Source: Saussurea involucrata (Eukaryota > Streptophyta > Magnoliopsida > Asterales > Asteraceae). Taken from it: DNA of 64,000 nt. Below are positions 32,949 to 43,960 of the stretch, piece after piece. The notes beneath the pieces are model-generated. The model made no database searches. It was not told the origin of the DNA and saw only the letters and a list, made by a program, of their open reading frames with translations. A program made the translations under genes and the position numbers. Numbering within the stretch: the stretch's first letter is position 1; the number at the start of each line of letters is the position of its first letter. The stretch is taken from positions 23,094,501 through 23,158,500 of the forward strand of contig CM066322.1 in assembly GCA_033807775.1 (NCBI GenBank), read 5' to 3'.

Positions 32949-33867
32949 ACAGAATACTTTCTCGATGCTTTCATGGTTTCATCTTATCCGCTTAATTTAG
33001 CATCTTTAACAAATAATCATATCACGGAGGCCACGTTGTTCGCTGACTGCTGCTCTCATGATTCTAAATCTGGAGTTGGAAAATGTGTTTTTTTTGTTAA
33101 ATGAAGTTGGTAAGAACGTTAGAAAGATTCTGGAATTTAAGTTTTTATGTGGAACCGGAAGGAAATAGTACATCGCTGTTTCATCTGTTGGTTGGTTTGG
33201 CATGTGTTTATGTATTATGCTGCTATACATTATATACTGGATTCAGGTGCTCATGCCTGGATGGAGGAAAATCAGTCTACTACCAAATACTGCTTTCTTT
33301 GGGGGTTTAGCATGCTCTGTTTGTGTTCTTTGCTTTATGGTGCAAACACCAAATAGAAATATGGAACTATGTGGTGATTTTCTTAGAAATGTGTATCTAA
33401 CAAATTAAGAAAAATCAACATTATGCTGGTCTTATGTTACTGAAGGTTCCATAAACATGAACATATGATGACTTTAAAATATAAACTTGTTGTTTTTATT
33501 AGCTTATTTTATGAGTTCACAAAAAAGGTTTTTTTTATGATTAGAATTTGCAAGTTAGTATCGATTAGAATATAGAAATTCTTTTGTTTATCATTTTATA
33601 TAAATTTAAATTGTTAATAAATTAATCATTATTGTTGAAAGCACTACCATAGAAACAAAAATACACACATATATGCATAGGATCGTATGAGAAGTGTCAT
33701 TTTTGGTGAGACGTGTGAGAAGTCATTTTAAGCCGTTGATCACTTTTAATTAGATACCCTCCTATGAATTGCAGCTTAAAAGGGAGTTGATCCGGTGCGG
33801 TGCATCTCATCCTAATGTTCGTTCATTTTTTATCTAAGGGTGAGAAAGCGTTTGTCACCAATATTAA
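32949..33867. other. 3' flank of NAC gene 2 and AT-rich spacer
   Basis: Probable 3' UTR to about 33400. Short frames on both strands show no family resemblance. No gene supported. Confidence 0.5.
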
Positions 33868-33968
33868 AATGTTGCATACGAACCGTTTTAATGGACTTAA
33901 ATCTACCCTGTTAGTTAAAAACTATTAACAGTAAGCACTTACCGGATAGGTTTTGAATAAACGGCCCC
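33868..33968. mobile_element. Relic of the GGGGCCGTTTAC Tourist family
   Basis: ATGTTGCATACGA.. and GTAAGCACTTACCGGAT..AAACGGCCCC followed by TTA match the right half of the element at 58962-59941. The left end is not found. Confidence 0.45.
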
Positions 33969-34389
33969 TTAATATATGAAGTTACATATACCTTAACACT
34001 CGCATATTTTATGATTGCATGTCATGATACAAGATGTTAACTTGGTATATTTTAACTTTGACTACTCTCATGTTTATGCAGGCCTAAAAATGCTATTGAA
34101 TGTGCTTATAAAAGCTAATTATAATGACTTATTATCCTGTTAACTTTTTTAAGTGTAGCACAAAAGGTGTAACGATTTCTTGTTTTGGGGTCCATGATTT
34201 TATGAATGAAACATAAGCCAGAAAAAATGGCTCAAATATATAATTCTTGGCTAATTTATATGAACATGTCATTCATAAGCCATTGGTAGTTACTTCGATT
34301 GAAGATGACGTTTGTGTTGCTATTTTTTATTATCTTCTTATATTTTAAGGTATTAGGTTAAGAATTCAATATAGACAATTCATGTTGAG

Positions 34390-34402
34390 ATGACAATTCT
34401 TG

Positions 34403-34458
<56 letters not shown>

Positions 34459-34460
34459 GT
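34390..34460. repeat. (TA)n(CA)n microsatellite
   Basis: About 35 bp of TA repeats followed by ACACACACACAC. Confidence 0.9.
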
Positions 34461-34723
34461 AGACGTTTACTGAAAAAATTATATTCTTTATCAGCTTTAA
34501 ACAAAACTTGTAAAATATTCGCAATTCTTAATCTTTCCGAATTGTTTTATGAAGACCAAAATTACAAATGAACAATGACAAATAAGTAGGTTTTTGGATC
34601 AAAACAATATAATCGATAATTTCAATGACTAAATAAGTAATTTTAAATATGGCATATGCCTAAAAAATACCTCGTTTGTCCTATAAGCAATTTGCGAAAG
34701 GTGACTTAACATATACTTTGCTC

Positions 34724-35308
34724 TAGGGATCGGACCGGAACCGAACCGAACCGGTTGGTACCGAAACTTTTTGGGACTAAAAAGTGGTACCAAAAACCGA
34801 ACCGTATGTACCGGTTCGGTTTTGGGACTCGAAAATTGGTACTAGGACCATTTAGGACCGAAAATATAAAAATGTATCGAATGTGTATCAAAATCAATCG
34901 CAAACCAAAATATCCTCGTAATGTTTCACATGTGTTTCAAAACAATTCCCGAATCCCAAATTTGTCAGGTTTTTGATGTGTTTGTAAGGGTACCGATTTT
35001 TTGATGGTTATGTATGGGGGGTCGATTTTTTGGGTTTATGGAAAATGTTTGGTTAGTTTAGAAGATGATATATCTTGATTAGCAAAGATAAGTTTAGTTT
35101 ATTTAGCAGATGATATGCATACTCAAATTAAAAAAAAACAATGACTTATAAAATTTCGGTTCGGTTTCGGTATTTTCGAGAAAATCCCGGTACCGAAATA
35201 CTAAATACCGAATTTGAAGATTATATAGAACCGAAAACCGAACCGAATACATGGTACCGGTACGGTACCAGTTCGGTTCTGAAAAACGGTCCTCGAAGCT
35301 CATTCCTA
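34724..35308. mobile_element. hAT-type non-autonomous element
   Basis: Perfect 8-bp duplication CTTTGCTC on both sides (34716-34723 and 35309-35316). Ends TAGGGATCGGACC and (other strand) TAGGAATGAGCTTC. Subterminal clusters of GAACCGAACCGG and CGGTACCG-type motifs. No transposase. Confidence 0.88.
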
Positions 35309-35316
35309 CTTTGCTC

Positions 35317-35766
35317 CCCCTTTTATTAATCTGTCTTTCACTCATTTGTAGGTTGTTTACAAAAGAATGTCACATTTCACCACCATTTTAATATTAAAAT
35401 TACTATCTTATTCTTAATTCATAAAATCAATTTGTTGAAAAATGTCGCAATATTACCATAGGATATATATGCGAGTGAGAACTGAGAAGTATGATTGTAT
35501 GAATAAGAATCTCGTCTCATATGTTACAGTAAAAACGAAACATACGGACGGGTTTGCTATAATAACAATAACGAACAAATATAAAATCGTAACATGACAA
35601 CCAAGTAAAAATTTTAAATCTTAACGAAAACATGGAATCATTATCACTATTTTAGGTTGCTATAAATTACTCCATCCATCTTAAAATAAGTGTATACGTT
35701 ACTATTTTAGTTTGTCCTAAAATAGGTGTCCACTTACAAAAAATAAATGTCTACTTTTCTATTACT
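35317..35766. other. AT-rich spacer
   Basis: No gene seen. TCCATCTTAAAATAAGTGT and TGTCCTAAAATAGGTGTCCA near 35685-35730, with a similar piece after element C, suggest a pre-existing MITE-like sequence hit by element C. Confidence 0.4.
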
Positions 35767-35771
35767 AAAAC

Positions 35772-35973
35772 TGTTAGAATTAGAGAATCGGAAGATTGAT
35801 AGAGAGACTCGAGATGGCTGAAGTACGGCCGGCTTGCATATATTGAGAGAGAGTTTACAATGGAGAGTCTAACCTAATAATGAAACCCTAAGGAGACTAT
35901 TTATACAAAGAGAAGTTACACATAATTACAGAAAGGACCCTGAACTATACATATTGACATTAATACTCTAACA
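35772..35973 (-). repeat. 3' LTR of element C
   Basis: 202 bp, with the polypurine tract (+ ATCCCCCCTC) immediately to the right. Contains a TATAAATAG-type box (seen on - near 35903). Confidence 0.93.
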
Positions 35974-35986
35974 TCCCCCCTCAAAC

Positions 35987-38900
35987 TCAAGTAGGGGAAG
36001 AATGAGACAAATTGAGTTTGGAAACAAGAGCCCGAAAACGCCCTGGAAGATGAGCTTTGGTGAAGATATCTGCAGTCTGATCAATGGAGGAGATTGAAAA
36101 AAGTTTAACCGTCTTGCGAAGAACATGTTGACGAGTGAAATGACAGTCAATCTCGATGTGCTTTGTACGCTCATGAAAGACATCATTGTGAGCAATCTGA
36201 ATAGCACTAGTGTTGTCACACCATAGTGGTGTTGGGGAAAATTGATGAGCGCCCATATCAGATAGTAGCCAGCGTAGCCATACAAGTTCCTGAGTAGTGT
36301 CAACTAAGGCTCTATATTCCGCTTCAGTGCTGGAGCGGGCTGTCAGTGATTGTTTCTTGCTGTGCCAGGAGATAAAGGAGTCCCCAAGAAATAAACAATA
36401 GCCGGTAGTTGAACGACGATCGGTTATGTCACCATCCCAGTCAACATCTGAGAAGGCACGAAGCTGTAAGGATGAAGTGGATGAGAAGTGAAGTCCATGG
36501 AACATTGTCCCTTTGAGGTACCGAAGTATACGAAGAACAGCGACATAGTGGTCTGAGCACGGGGCAGCCATGAATTGGCTAACTATATGAAGTGCATAGG
36601 CAAGATTTGGTCTAGTAACAGTCAGGTGGACTAGAGATCCAACTAGTTGACGATACCGTGTAGGGTCTTTTAACGGGGTTCCGGCATTCGGAGCAAGGTG
36701 CAGATTTTGCTCAATGGGTGTAGATGCAACTTTGTTGTCCGTGATCCCAGCCTTGGACAGCAGATCTGAGATGTATTTGGCTTGACAGAGATAGATGCCA
36801 GAAGAGTCTGACAGAACTTCAAGGCCAAGAAAGTAGTGTAGTTTGCCAAGATCTTTCATCTCAAAACAAGAGCTGAGAGACTTTTTGAGATGGATGATAC
36901 CCCTAGAATCACTGTCGGTAATGATCATATCATCAACGTACAACAGAAGTAAGATAGTATACCTGCAGCAGTAGTGCGAGTAAACAAGCCAGAATCATAA
37001 TTACTCGGAGAGAACCCCAAAGAGATGACAGTATTGCTGAATTTTTCAAACCAAGCACGAGGAGCTTGTTTGAGGCCATAGAGGGCTTTTCGTAGTCGAC
37101 AGACATTACCCTGACGGGAGGTCACACCTGGAGGGAGTCTCATGTAGACTTCCTCTTCGAGATCGCCATTGAGAAAGGCATTCTTGACATCCATCTGATA
37201 GAGTGGCCAATTCTTGGTGGCAGCAATGGCTAGAAGACTACGGACCGAGGTGACCCGAGCCACGGGAGCAAAGGTTTCCTCGTAGTCAATGCCATATTCT
37301 TGATTGAAGCCTTTTGCCACAAGACGTGCTTTGTAACGGTCAATAGATCCATCAGATTTGGTTTTGATTTTGAAGACCCATTTGCAACCAATGGGTGATT
37401 TGCCCGATGGAAGAGGAACAAATTCCCATGTATTGGATTTGTCAAGAGCCTGAAGTTCTTCAGTCATAGCTTGCTGCCAGACAGGGTTAGAAGCGGCTTC
37501 CTTATAGGAAGTAGGTTCATGGGTGGACAACAAAGTGGCATAACAATGATAATCACGAAGGTGAGTAGGAACTTGTCTTACCCGATCTGAGCGTCTTACC
37601 TCATCTTGTGGTTGAGAGGAGCCAGGATCCAGAGACTCAGTAGATGGCTCAGAAGTAGTCCTTGGAGTTGGTGCAGATGATTGATCATGGTCAGCTGTCA
37701 TAGATGGAACAGATGACTGCTCCGATGAGACAGATGGAGGTTCAGATGATGCGGAAGATGGTGGATCAGATGATGAGGAGAGTATGGGATCTAATTGGAG
37801 TAAATCCAATGAGATAGATGTGTCTGTGAAGAAGGAGGTAGACGGAGTGATTGTGTCCTGAAATTTTGACACCTTAGAGAAGGGAAGATGTTCCCAGAAG
37901 GTGACATGACGGGATATACGAAGTCTCTTAGAGACTGGATCCCAACAACGATAGCCTTTATGTTCAATACCATAGCCAAGGAAACAGCACAGACTAGAAC
38001 GAGGTTCAAGTTTGGTGTGTTCATGAGGTTGTAGCTGAACAAAGCAGGCACAACCCCACACTTTGAGTAGTTCATAGGGAGGAGAGACTCCATAGAGTAT
38101 TTCATACGGAGACTTTTGATTGAGAATAGGAGTTGGGTGTCGGTTGATGGTGTAGACAGCCGTGAAGGCTGCTTCACCCCAAAAACGTTCCGGGCACTTG
38201 GCTGATATTAATAGAGTACGGACAGTGTCGAGGATGTGCCTGTGTTTTCGTTCGGCACGACCATTTTGTGGAGAGGTGCCGGGACAAGAGTACTGAGAAA
38301 GAGTGCCCTGAGATTGGAGAAAAGAGAGAAGAGATGATTCTTTGTATTCCATAGCATTATCTGCTCGAAGAACCTTTATAGGTTTTGAAAATTGGGTTAG
38401 AATCATTCGAGCAAAGGTGATATAAAGTTTAGGTAATTCTGAGCGGTTTTTCATGAGATAAATCCATGTAAATCGTGTGTGATCATCGATAAAGATTACA
38501 AAATATCGAGCACCTCCCATAGATGGGTGTGGTGCTGGTCCCCATACATCAGAATGAATAAGATCAAAAGCAGAAACAGATTTAAAATCATTAGTTTGAA
38601 AAGGTAAAGCATGATGTTTGACAAGTTGACAAGATAGACAGGAAACATTTTCAGATGAAGTGTTTCCTAACAGCCCTGAACTAGCTAAAACTTTTATTCT
38701 TGCTAAGGATAAATGGCCTAGGCGCGCATGCCATAGTTCAAAAGTAGGAGTAGTGGAGACTGAAGCAGCAAAATTTGATGAAGGGAAGGGAAGGCGGAGA
38801 TAGACCACTTCAACCATCCGACCAACTTTACGGCCTACTCCAAGGATCTGCTTGGTCTTTGGATCCTGCACAACACAGCCAGAAGAGTGAAATAAAACGA

Positions 38901-39129
38901 TTAGACCGGCTTCCATAAGTTGAGTGATGGAAATCAGATTCACAGATAGGTTAGGTATATGTAGCACATCAGGTATTTGAATATCGGGGGTAGATACAGT
39001 CCCACTGAAGGATACCGGTAAACGAGTAGCATCAGCAGTACGAACTGATGAAAACATGCTGGAAGTTTGTTTAGAGACAAAACCATCAGCCTTATGTGTC
39101 ATGTGATTACAACATCCAGAGTCAAATAG
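35987..39129 (-). pseudogene. Pol polyprotein of element C (one frameshift)
   Basis: The order is that of copia: protease active site DSGCCNHMT right after the gag stop (about 39120-39100), integrase zinc region (WHARLGHLSLARIK..CLSC), and integrase core (DLIHSDVWGP, FIDDHTRFTW, NGRAERKHRHILD). Reverse transcriptase follows (CKWVFKIKTKSDG, QMDVKNAFLNGDLEEEVYM, GLKQAPRAWF, YVDDMI). RNase H is last (AFSDVDWDGDITDRRST, TARSSTEAEYRAL). The frame runs to about 36925, where it is lost by what looks like a one-base deletion just before YVDD. It continues in another frame from 36943 to 35987. The copy therefore cannot make full RT-RNase H without a frame change. Confidence 0.9.
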
Positions 39130-40221
39130 TCAAGGGTTACCTGATGTAGTGACATTGCATTGAGAATTCATACCCATAGAACCTGTCATGATTTGCTCCA
39201 TGAGCTCTTGATTTCGACGCATGAGTTCCATGAGGTCAGGTGTTGAGTGGTTGTTGTGCTGTGCCATAGGTGTTGGTGAAGAGGAGTCCTGAGTGATGGA
39301 GCCAGCAATTGGTTGGGGCCTGGACTGTTGCCTTTGATTACCAGAGTTCTTTGGATATGGGCATTTGGAGCAGTCAGACGCATAGTGACGTGGCTGTGTG
39401 ATCCCACACCAACGACATTTTCGAGTTGGGCAGTTGAGGAGAAGATGGGAAGTAGAGTGACAAAAGGTACATTCACTATTGTTCCCCTTGCCCGCAGATT
39501 TTGACTGGTCATGGTTGCCCCATTTACCTTTTGGTTTCCCTGAGCTGGGAGTGTAGAGCACAGTGTCTGATGGTAGTGGAAACCGCTGTTGAAGACGAGT
39601 TTCTTCACTTAGAAGTTCGGTGATGGCTTGTTCAAGGGTAGGCAAAGGATGTCGATGTAGAAGCGAGGCTCGAACGACTTCAAAGCGATCAGTGAGACCC
39701 ATGAGGATAGTAATCAGATGCAATTGGCTGAAGTAAGCAGTAAACTTCCGAGCAGTTTCATCAAAGACTTGAGGTGCACCCAGGCTCAGATGATCTCTAA
39801 GAGCTTGCATCTCAGAGATGTAAGAGTTGACAAACTGATCAGGCAGTTGCCTTTTGTTCTGGAAGGTAGTCCACAGTTGATATTGATGAGATAAGCCTGT
39901 AGAAGTGTACCTGTTGGCAAGGAAATCCCATAGTCCTTTTGATGTGGTATAGCCGAGGAATTGCTGATTGATCTCAGTAGTGGTAGAAGCGTTTATGAAG
40001 CTGAGGATGCGAGCATTGGCGATATCCCAATCATTCATACGTTTTGCGAAGTCAATTGCACTTTCTCCTTCCTTTTGAACAGGATCGGTAGATATACCAG
40101 TGACATAGGTATAAAGTCCATGAGACTTAAGGAGAATGGACATGTGGTGATGCCACAGGACATAGTTGTTCCCATTGAGAACAACTGAGATGGGATTGGA
40201 GTGACCGGAATTGAGAGCCAT
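39130..40221 (-). CDS. Gag protein of element C
   Basis: 363 aa beginning MALNSGHSNPISVVLNGNNY. Copia Gag (UBN2) pattern: YVLWHHHMSILLKSHGLYTYV near residues 19-39, SKGLWDFLANRYTSTGLSHQYQLW near 94-117, and PDQFVNSYISEMQALRDHL. Two Cys-His clusters follow near residues 250-285: CTFCHSTSHLLLNC, a regular CCHC knuckle, and CRWCGITQPRHYASDC, with unusual spacing. It ends at a TGA (39130-39132) after which the same frame continues into the protease, so a Gag-Pol fusion would need readthrough or the ancestral Trp codon. Confidence 0.9.
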   Translation of the reverse strand: MALNSGHSNPISVVLNGNNYVLWHHHMSILLKSHGLYTYVTGISTDPVQKEGESAIDFAKRMNDWDIANARILSFINASTTTEINQQFLGYTTSKGLWDFLANRYTSTGLSHQYQLWTTFQNKRQLPDQFVNSYISEMQALRDHLSLGAPQVFDETARKFTAYFSQLHLITILMGLTDRFEVVRASLLHRHPLPTLEQAITELLSEETRLQQRFPLPSDTVLYTPSSGKPKGKWGNHDQSKSAGKGNNSECTFCHSTSHLLLNCPTRKCRWCGITQPRHYASDCSKCPYPKNSGNQRQQSRPQPIAGSITQDSSSPTPMAQHNNHSTPDLMELMRRNQELMEQIMTGSMGMNSQCNVTTSGNP

Positions 40222-40254
40222 TCAAAAAAGGTTTAGTTGAAACGAGATTTCAAA

Positions 40255-40510
40255 ACAGGTCGGATTTGGAGGCAAGTCGCAGTGGTCAGTTGTGATATGA
40301 AGACAAGTCGCAATGGTCAGTTGCGATATGGAGGTAAGTCGCAATGGTCAGTTGCGATATGGAGGTGAAGTCGCAGTGGTCAGTTGCGATTTGGAGGTGA
40401 AGTCGCATTGGTCAGTTGCGATTTGGAGGTGAAGTCGCAGTGGTCAGTTGCGATTTGGAGGTGAAGTCGCAGTGGTCAGTTGCGATTTGGAGGTGAAGTC
40501 GCAGTGAAGG
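40255..40510 (-). repeat. 32-bp tandem repeats in the leader of element C
   Basis: About eight units with GAAGTCGCAGTGGTCAGTTG followed by CGATTTGGAGGT (+ strand view), the outermost ones degenerate. They lie between the gag start and the primer-binding site, in the untranslated leader. Confidence 0.88.
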
Positions 40511-40772
40511 TTGCGACAATGATGAGTGTGTGAGTTGCGACAAGTATGAACATATGATGTTTTTGAGTCGGATTTTTTTTTCCAAAACAGATCGGTTTAG
40601 GCTGAAATTTAGTACGAAGGTTCGTGATGATATTCTGAACAACTTTAATACTTGGAATTTCGTCAAAAAAAACAACAGAAAATGGGTTTTCAAGGCAAAA
40701 ACGATTGCGGCAAAATAAAGAAAATTAATCGAGAATGCAGATTTGAAAGATGGTTGAGGATGTTTACCTAGA

Positions 40773-40784
40773 GCTCTGATACCA
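40773..40784 (-). other. Primer-binding site of element C
   Basis: On - TGGTATCAGAGC, directly adjoining the 5' LTR end AACA; complementary to initiator tRNA-Met. Confidence 0.9.
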
Positions 40785-40986
40785 TGTTAGAATTAGAGAA
40801 TCGGAAGATTGATAGAGAGACTCGAGATGGCTGAAGTACGGTCGGCTTGCATATATTGAGAGAGAGTTTACAATGGAGAGTCTAACCTAATAATGAAACC
40901 CTAAGGAGACTATTTATACAAAGAGAAGTTACACATAATTACAGAAAGGACCCTGAACTATACATATTGACATTAATACTCTAACA
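40785..40986 (-). repeat. 5' LTR of element C
   Basis: 202 bp, one base different from the other LTR by eye; short even for a copia LTR. Confidence 0.93.
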
Positions 40987-40991
40987 AAAAC

Positions 40992-41561
40992 TATGTTCCT
41001 TATCATAGACATTTATTTTGAGACCAAAGGAGCGTTACGTAATTGGGTCGTTTAAAATGAGAACCCTTCGTATATATAACACTATTATTGTTTATTGGAT
41101 CTTTTAAAAACATGGAATTGTAATAATAATTATTATTTATTAAATCATGAAAATATATAGAATTTATCACTGTTATTGCTAATGCTACTCCTACTTAGAG
41201 GATGTCAAAAAATCGGGCCAGGCTGGGTCAGACCGGGCCTCGGGATTAATCCATTCATCAATCATCACATCATAACTTTGACTAAATGTAAAAATAAATC
41301 CAAATTTTAGCTACGAAAAAATAACTATTTATGGTAATTTCCCTATTATGAAAGGAGTAGGGGTAATTAATTAATTAATTAATCAAGCATATCCCCTTTT
41401 ACCGTAGAGAATCCACTCTCGACTTTGTCAAAACCAGCCGGCCATTCGGTGATAACCATGCACATGCCTACATTCTACTTATTTCCCGAAGCATGCATTC
41501 ATCAATCATCACATCATAACACATTCCATTCCCAATTCCCATTCCCATTCTCATTGGAATC
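40992..41561 (+). other. Spacer and upstream region of the 4CL-like gene
   Basis: AT-rich, then C-rich close to the gene (CACATTCCATTCCCAATTCC), as in plant leaders. No specific regulatory site can be called. Confidence 0.4.
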
Positions 41562-43576
41562 ATGTACACTTCCCAGGAACAGCTACAATCTCCCCACACA
41601 AACACCAGTGGATTCGATTCCCACACCGGAATCTACCACTCCCTCCTCCAACTTAATCGAGCCATCCCCACCACTCCGTTCCTTGACACTGCTACATTTG
41701 TGTTGTCCCACTTTCCCAAGTGGGACCAAGCGGAGTCGAAACTCGCTCTTATTGACTCGGCTACAAACCAGAGACTCACCTACACTCAACTCCAACGCTC
41801 AATCTACTCGTTGGCAGCTGGGCTGCACCATGGACTCGGTGTCCGTAAAGGTGACGTCATCTTGGTCTTGTCCCCAAATTCTATCCTCTACCCAACCATC
41901 TGCCTAGCCGTATTTCTAATCGGTGGAGTCCTCACCACGGCTAACCCGCTTAACACCCAGTCCGAAATAACCAAACAAGTGATTGATTCAGGTGCTAAAC
42001 TAGCCATTGCTGGTCCTAAGGAGGTCCATAAGTTGGTCTCGACTAAACTACCCATCCTCCTTACTTCTCGTGGCCACGAACTATCCGTAGAAGAACTAAT
42101 CGACAACTGTGGACCCATGGAGTTGCCGGAAACCCGATCAACTCAGTCGGATACCGCAGCAATACTATATTCCTCGGGGACGACTGGAGTGAGCAAAGGT
42201 GTTATACTAACACATGCAAATATCATTTCAGTCATGACGCTCCTAAAATGGTCGGTTGACAACACATCCGCTGACAACGACGTTTTTTTATGTTTCATAC
42301 CCATGTTTCACATCTACGGGCTTGCGTTTTTCGGTTTGGGGCTGTTCTGCTGTGGTACTACAACGGTTTTGATGCAAAGATACGATTTCCAAGCCATGTT
42401 AGAAGCCGTACACACTCATAAGGTCAATAACATACCGGCAGTTCCACCGGTTATCCTAAATCTGGTGAAATATAAGGGAGGTGGATATGACTTGTCGTCT
42501 TTGCGACGAGTGGGGTCAGGTGCTGCACCGTTAAGCAAAGAATTGGTGGATGCGTTCAGAGCGAAGTTTCCGTGGGTTGACCTGAGGCCTGGGTATGGGC
42601 TGACCGAGAGCTGTGGGGCAGCAACCTTATTTGTTAGTAACGAAAAAGCTAAAGCTCATCCTGCTGCTTCGGGAACTTTGCTACCGACTTTTTGTGCTAA
42701 GGTGGTTGATTATGAAACAGGAATTGCTATGCCGCCGTATAGAGAAGGAGAGCTGTGGCTGAATGGACCAGCTGTGATGAAAGGTTATTTGGGAAATGAG
42801 GCTGCAACTGCTGCAACCATTGATTCAGACGGATGGTTGAGAACTGGAGATCTTTGTTACTTTGACAAAGATGGGTGTCTATATATAGTTGACAGAATAA
42901 AGGAGCTCATAAAGCATAACGGGTATCAGGTATGGCCACTCAGAGGACGACTGTGTGTGTGTGTGTGTTTTGAAATACGATGAAACGAAATGAATTTTCT
43001 CTTTATTTCGCAAATAACCTTTTGGGGTACAGGTCAGGTCTGCGTGGGTCCCACCTCCTCGTGGGAGATACTGGACTGGTTTGGTTTTATGAAATGACAT
43101 GAACTACATATTGGTATGCAGGTAGCTCCAGCAGAACTAGAAGCCATACTAATAAGCCATCCCCATATACTCGATGCAGCAGTTATACCGTGAGTTTCTG
43201 TGTGTTTTTCTCTGTGTGTATGTGTGTGTGCTTTCAGTTGTTTTTTAGAATTTATGCAATTTTGTAGACTAGAAGATGAGGAGGCAGGTGAGGTACCTAT
43301 GGCGTATGTGGTGAGAGCAGCTGAATCTCAACTCGGTGAAGACCAAGTCATTCAATTTGTTGCCAGTCAGGTTCGTCTAGACAACATCATATCCGCCTCT
43401 AAAAAGCTGTAACACGAATCATCTTGACTGTAATTATTTGCATCTTTCAGGTGGCTCCGTTCAAGAAGGTGAAGAAAGTTTCCTTCATTAACGTAATACC
43501 GAAGTCTGCTGCAGGGAAGATATTGCGAAAGGATTTAGTGGCACAAAGCAGACGAAATGTTAAGTCCAAACTTTAA
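41562..43576 (+). CDS. 4-coumarate:CoA ligase-like acyl-CoA synthetase, peroxisomal
   Basis: Member of the ANL (acyl-adenylating) superfamily, which converts a carboxylic acid to its AMP ester and then CoA thioester. Exons 41562-42929, 43122-43189, 43268-43370 and 43451-43576 give 554 aa. Motifs: AMP-binding YSSGTTGVSKG (203-213), GYGLTE (344-349), GELWLNG (396-402), DRIKELIKHNGYQ (444-456) and the catalytic Lys in PKSAAGKIL (Lys536). The last three residues are SKL, a perfect peroxisomal PTS1. True 4CLs have GEICIRG where this has GELWLNG, so the substrate is probably not 4-coumarate. By general similarity it is nearest the peroxisomal 4CL-like clades (e.g. 4CLL5/OPCL1, 4CLL9), with fatty acid or jasmonate precursors as candidate substrates; that is inference. 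The start ATG precedes the usual FDSHTGIYHSL N-terminus. Convergent with the kelch gene. Confidence 0.92.
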
Positions 43577-43960
43577 CAACCAAATTTTTGCTTCAGAATG
43601 TATGCATTCGTTCACAAAGCGAGAAAGTTTCAAGAAATGGATCTATTGTTCTATTATATTTTATTAACCATATCAATAAGAAAGCATAATCAGACCATTT
43701 TGCCATTCCCTTTGAACAAGTCAATTAATTGAATAGTATCAAATGCACAGAGTTGTGATCTGAAAAAATGAATAGATTTCAAACTTGAAAAGAAATTACC
43801 AAATTCTTGGTCACAAAATGGAGAAGCTCTTTCTTATAATTTGAAACATTTAGAAGAAAGCAGTGTATTGGGAATACTCGACTTATATTGAATGAAATAT
43901 TTAGTCTTTAAGGTGCTAAACTTGCAAGTTTGATCCGTTTCATATCACCAATCTATCCAG
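43577..43960. other. Shared 3' flank of two convergent genes
   Basis: 385 bp between the stop codons of the 4CL-like and kelch genes, expected to hold both 3' UTRs. No clear canonical AATAAA that can be assigned to either gene. Confidence 0.5.

Larger units (their letters stand above)
35772..40986 (-). mobile_element. Ty1/copia LTR retrotransposon C, nearly complete
   Basis: LTRs of 202 bp (35772-35973 and 40785-40986) begin TGTTAGAATTAG and end TACTCTAACA. They differ by one base seen (GGCC versus GGTC) and are flanked by AAAAC duplications (35767-35771 and 40987-40991). On the minus strand the order is LTR, primer-binding site TGGTATCAGAGC, a leader with 32-bp tandem repeats, gag, protease-integrase-RT-RNase H, polypurine tract GAGGGGGGAT, LTR. 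Gag and pol share a frame split by one TGA; pol has one frameshift. Total length 5215 bp. Confidence 0.95.

Noticed and set aside
40255..40510. Regular repeats considered as a CRISPR-like array
   Set aside because: Units are contiguous without spacers and lie in a eukaryotic retroelement leader.
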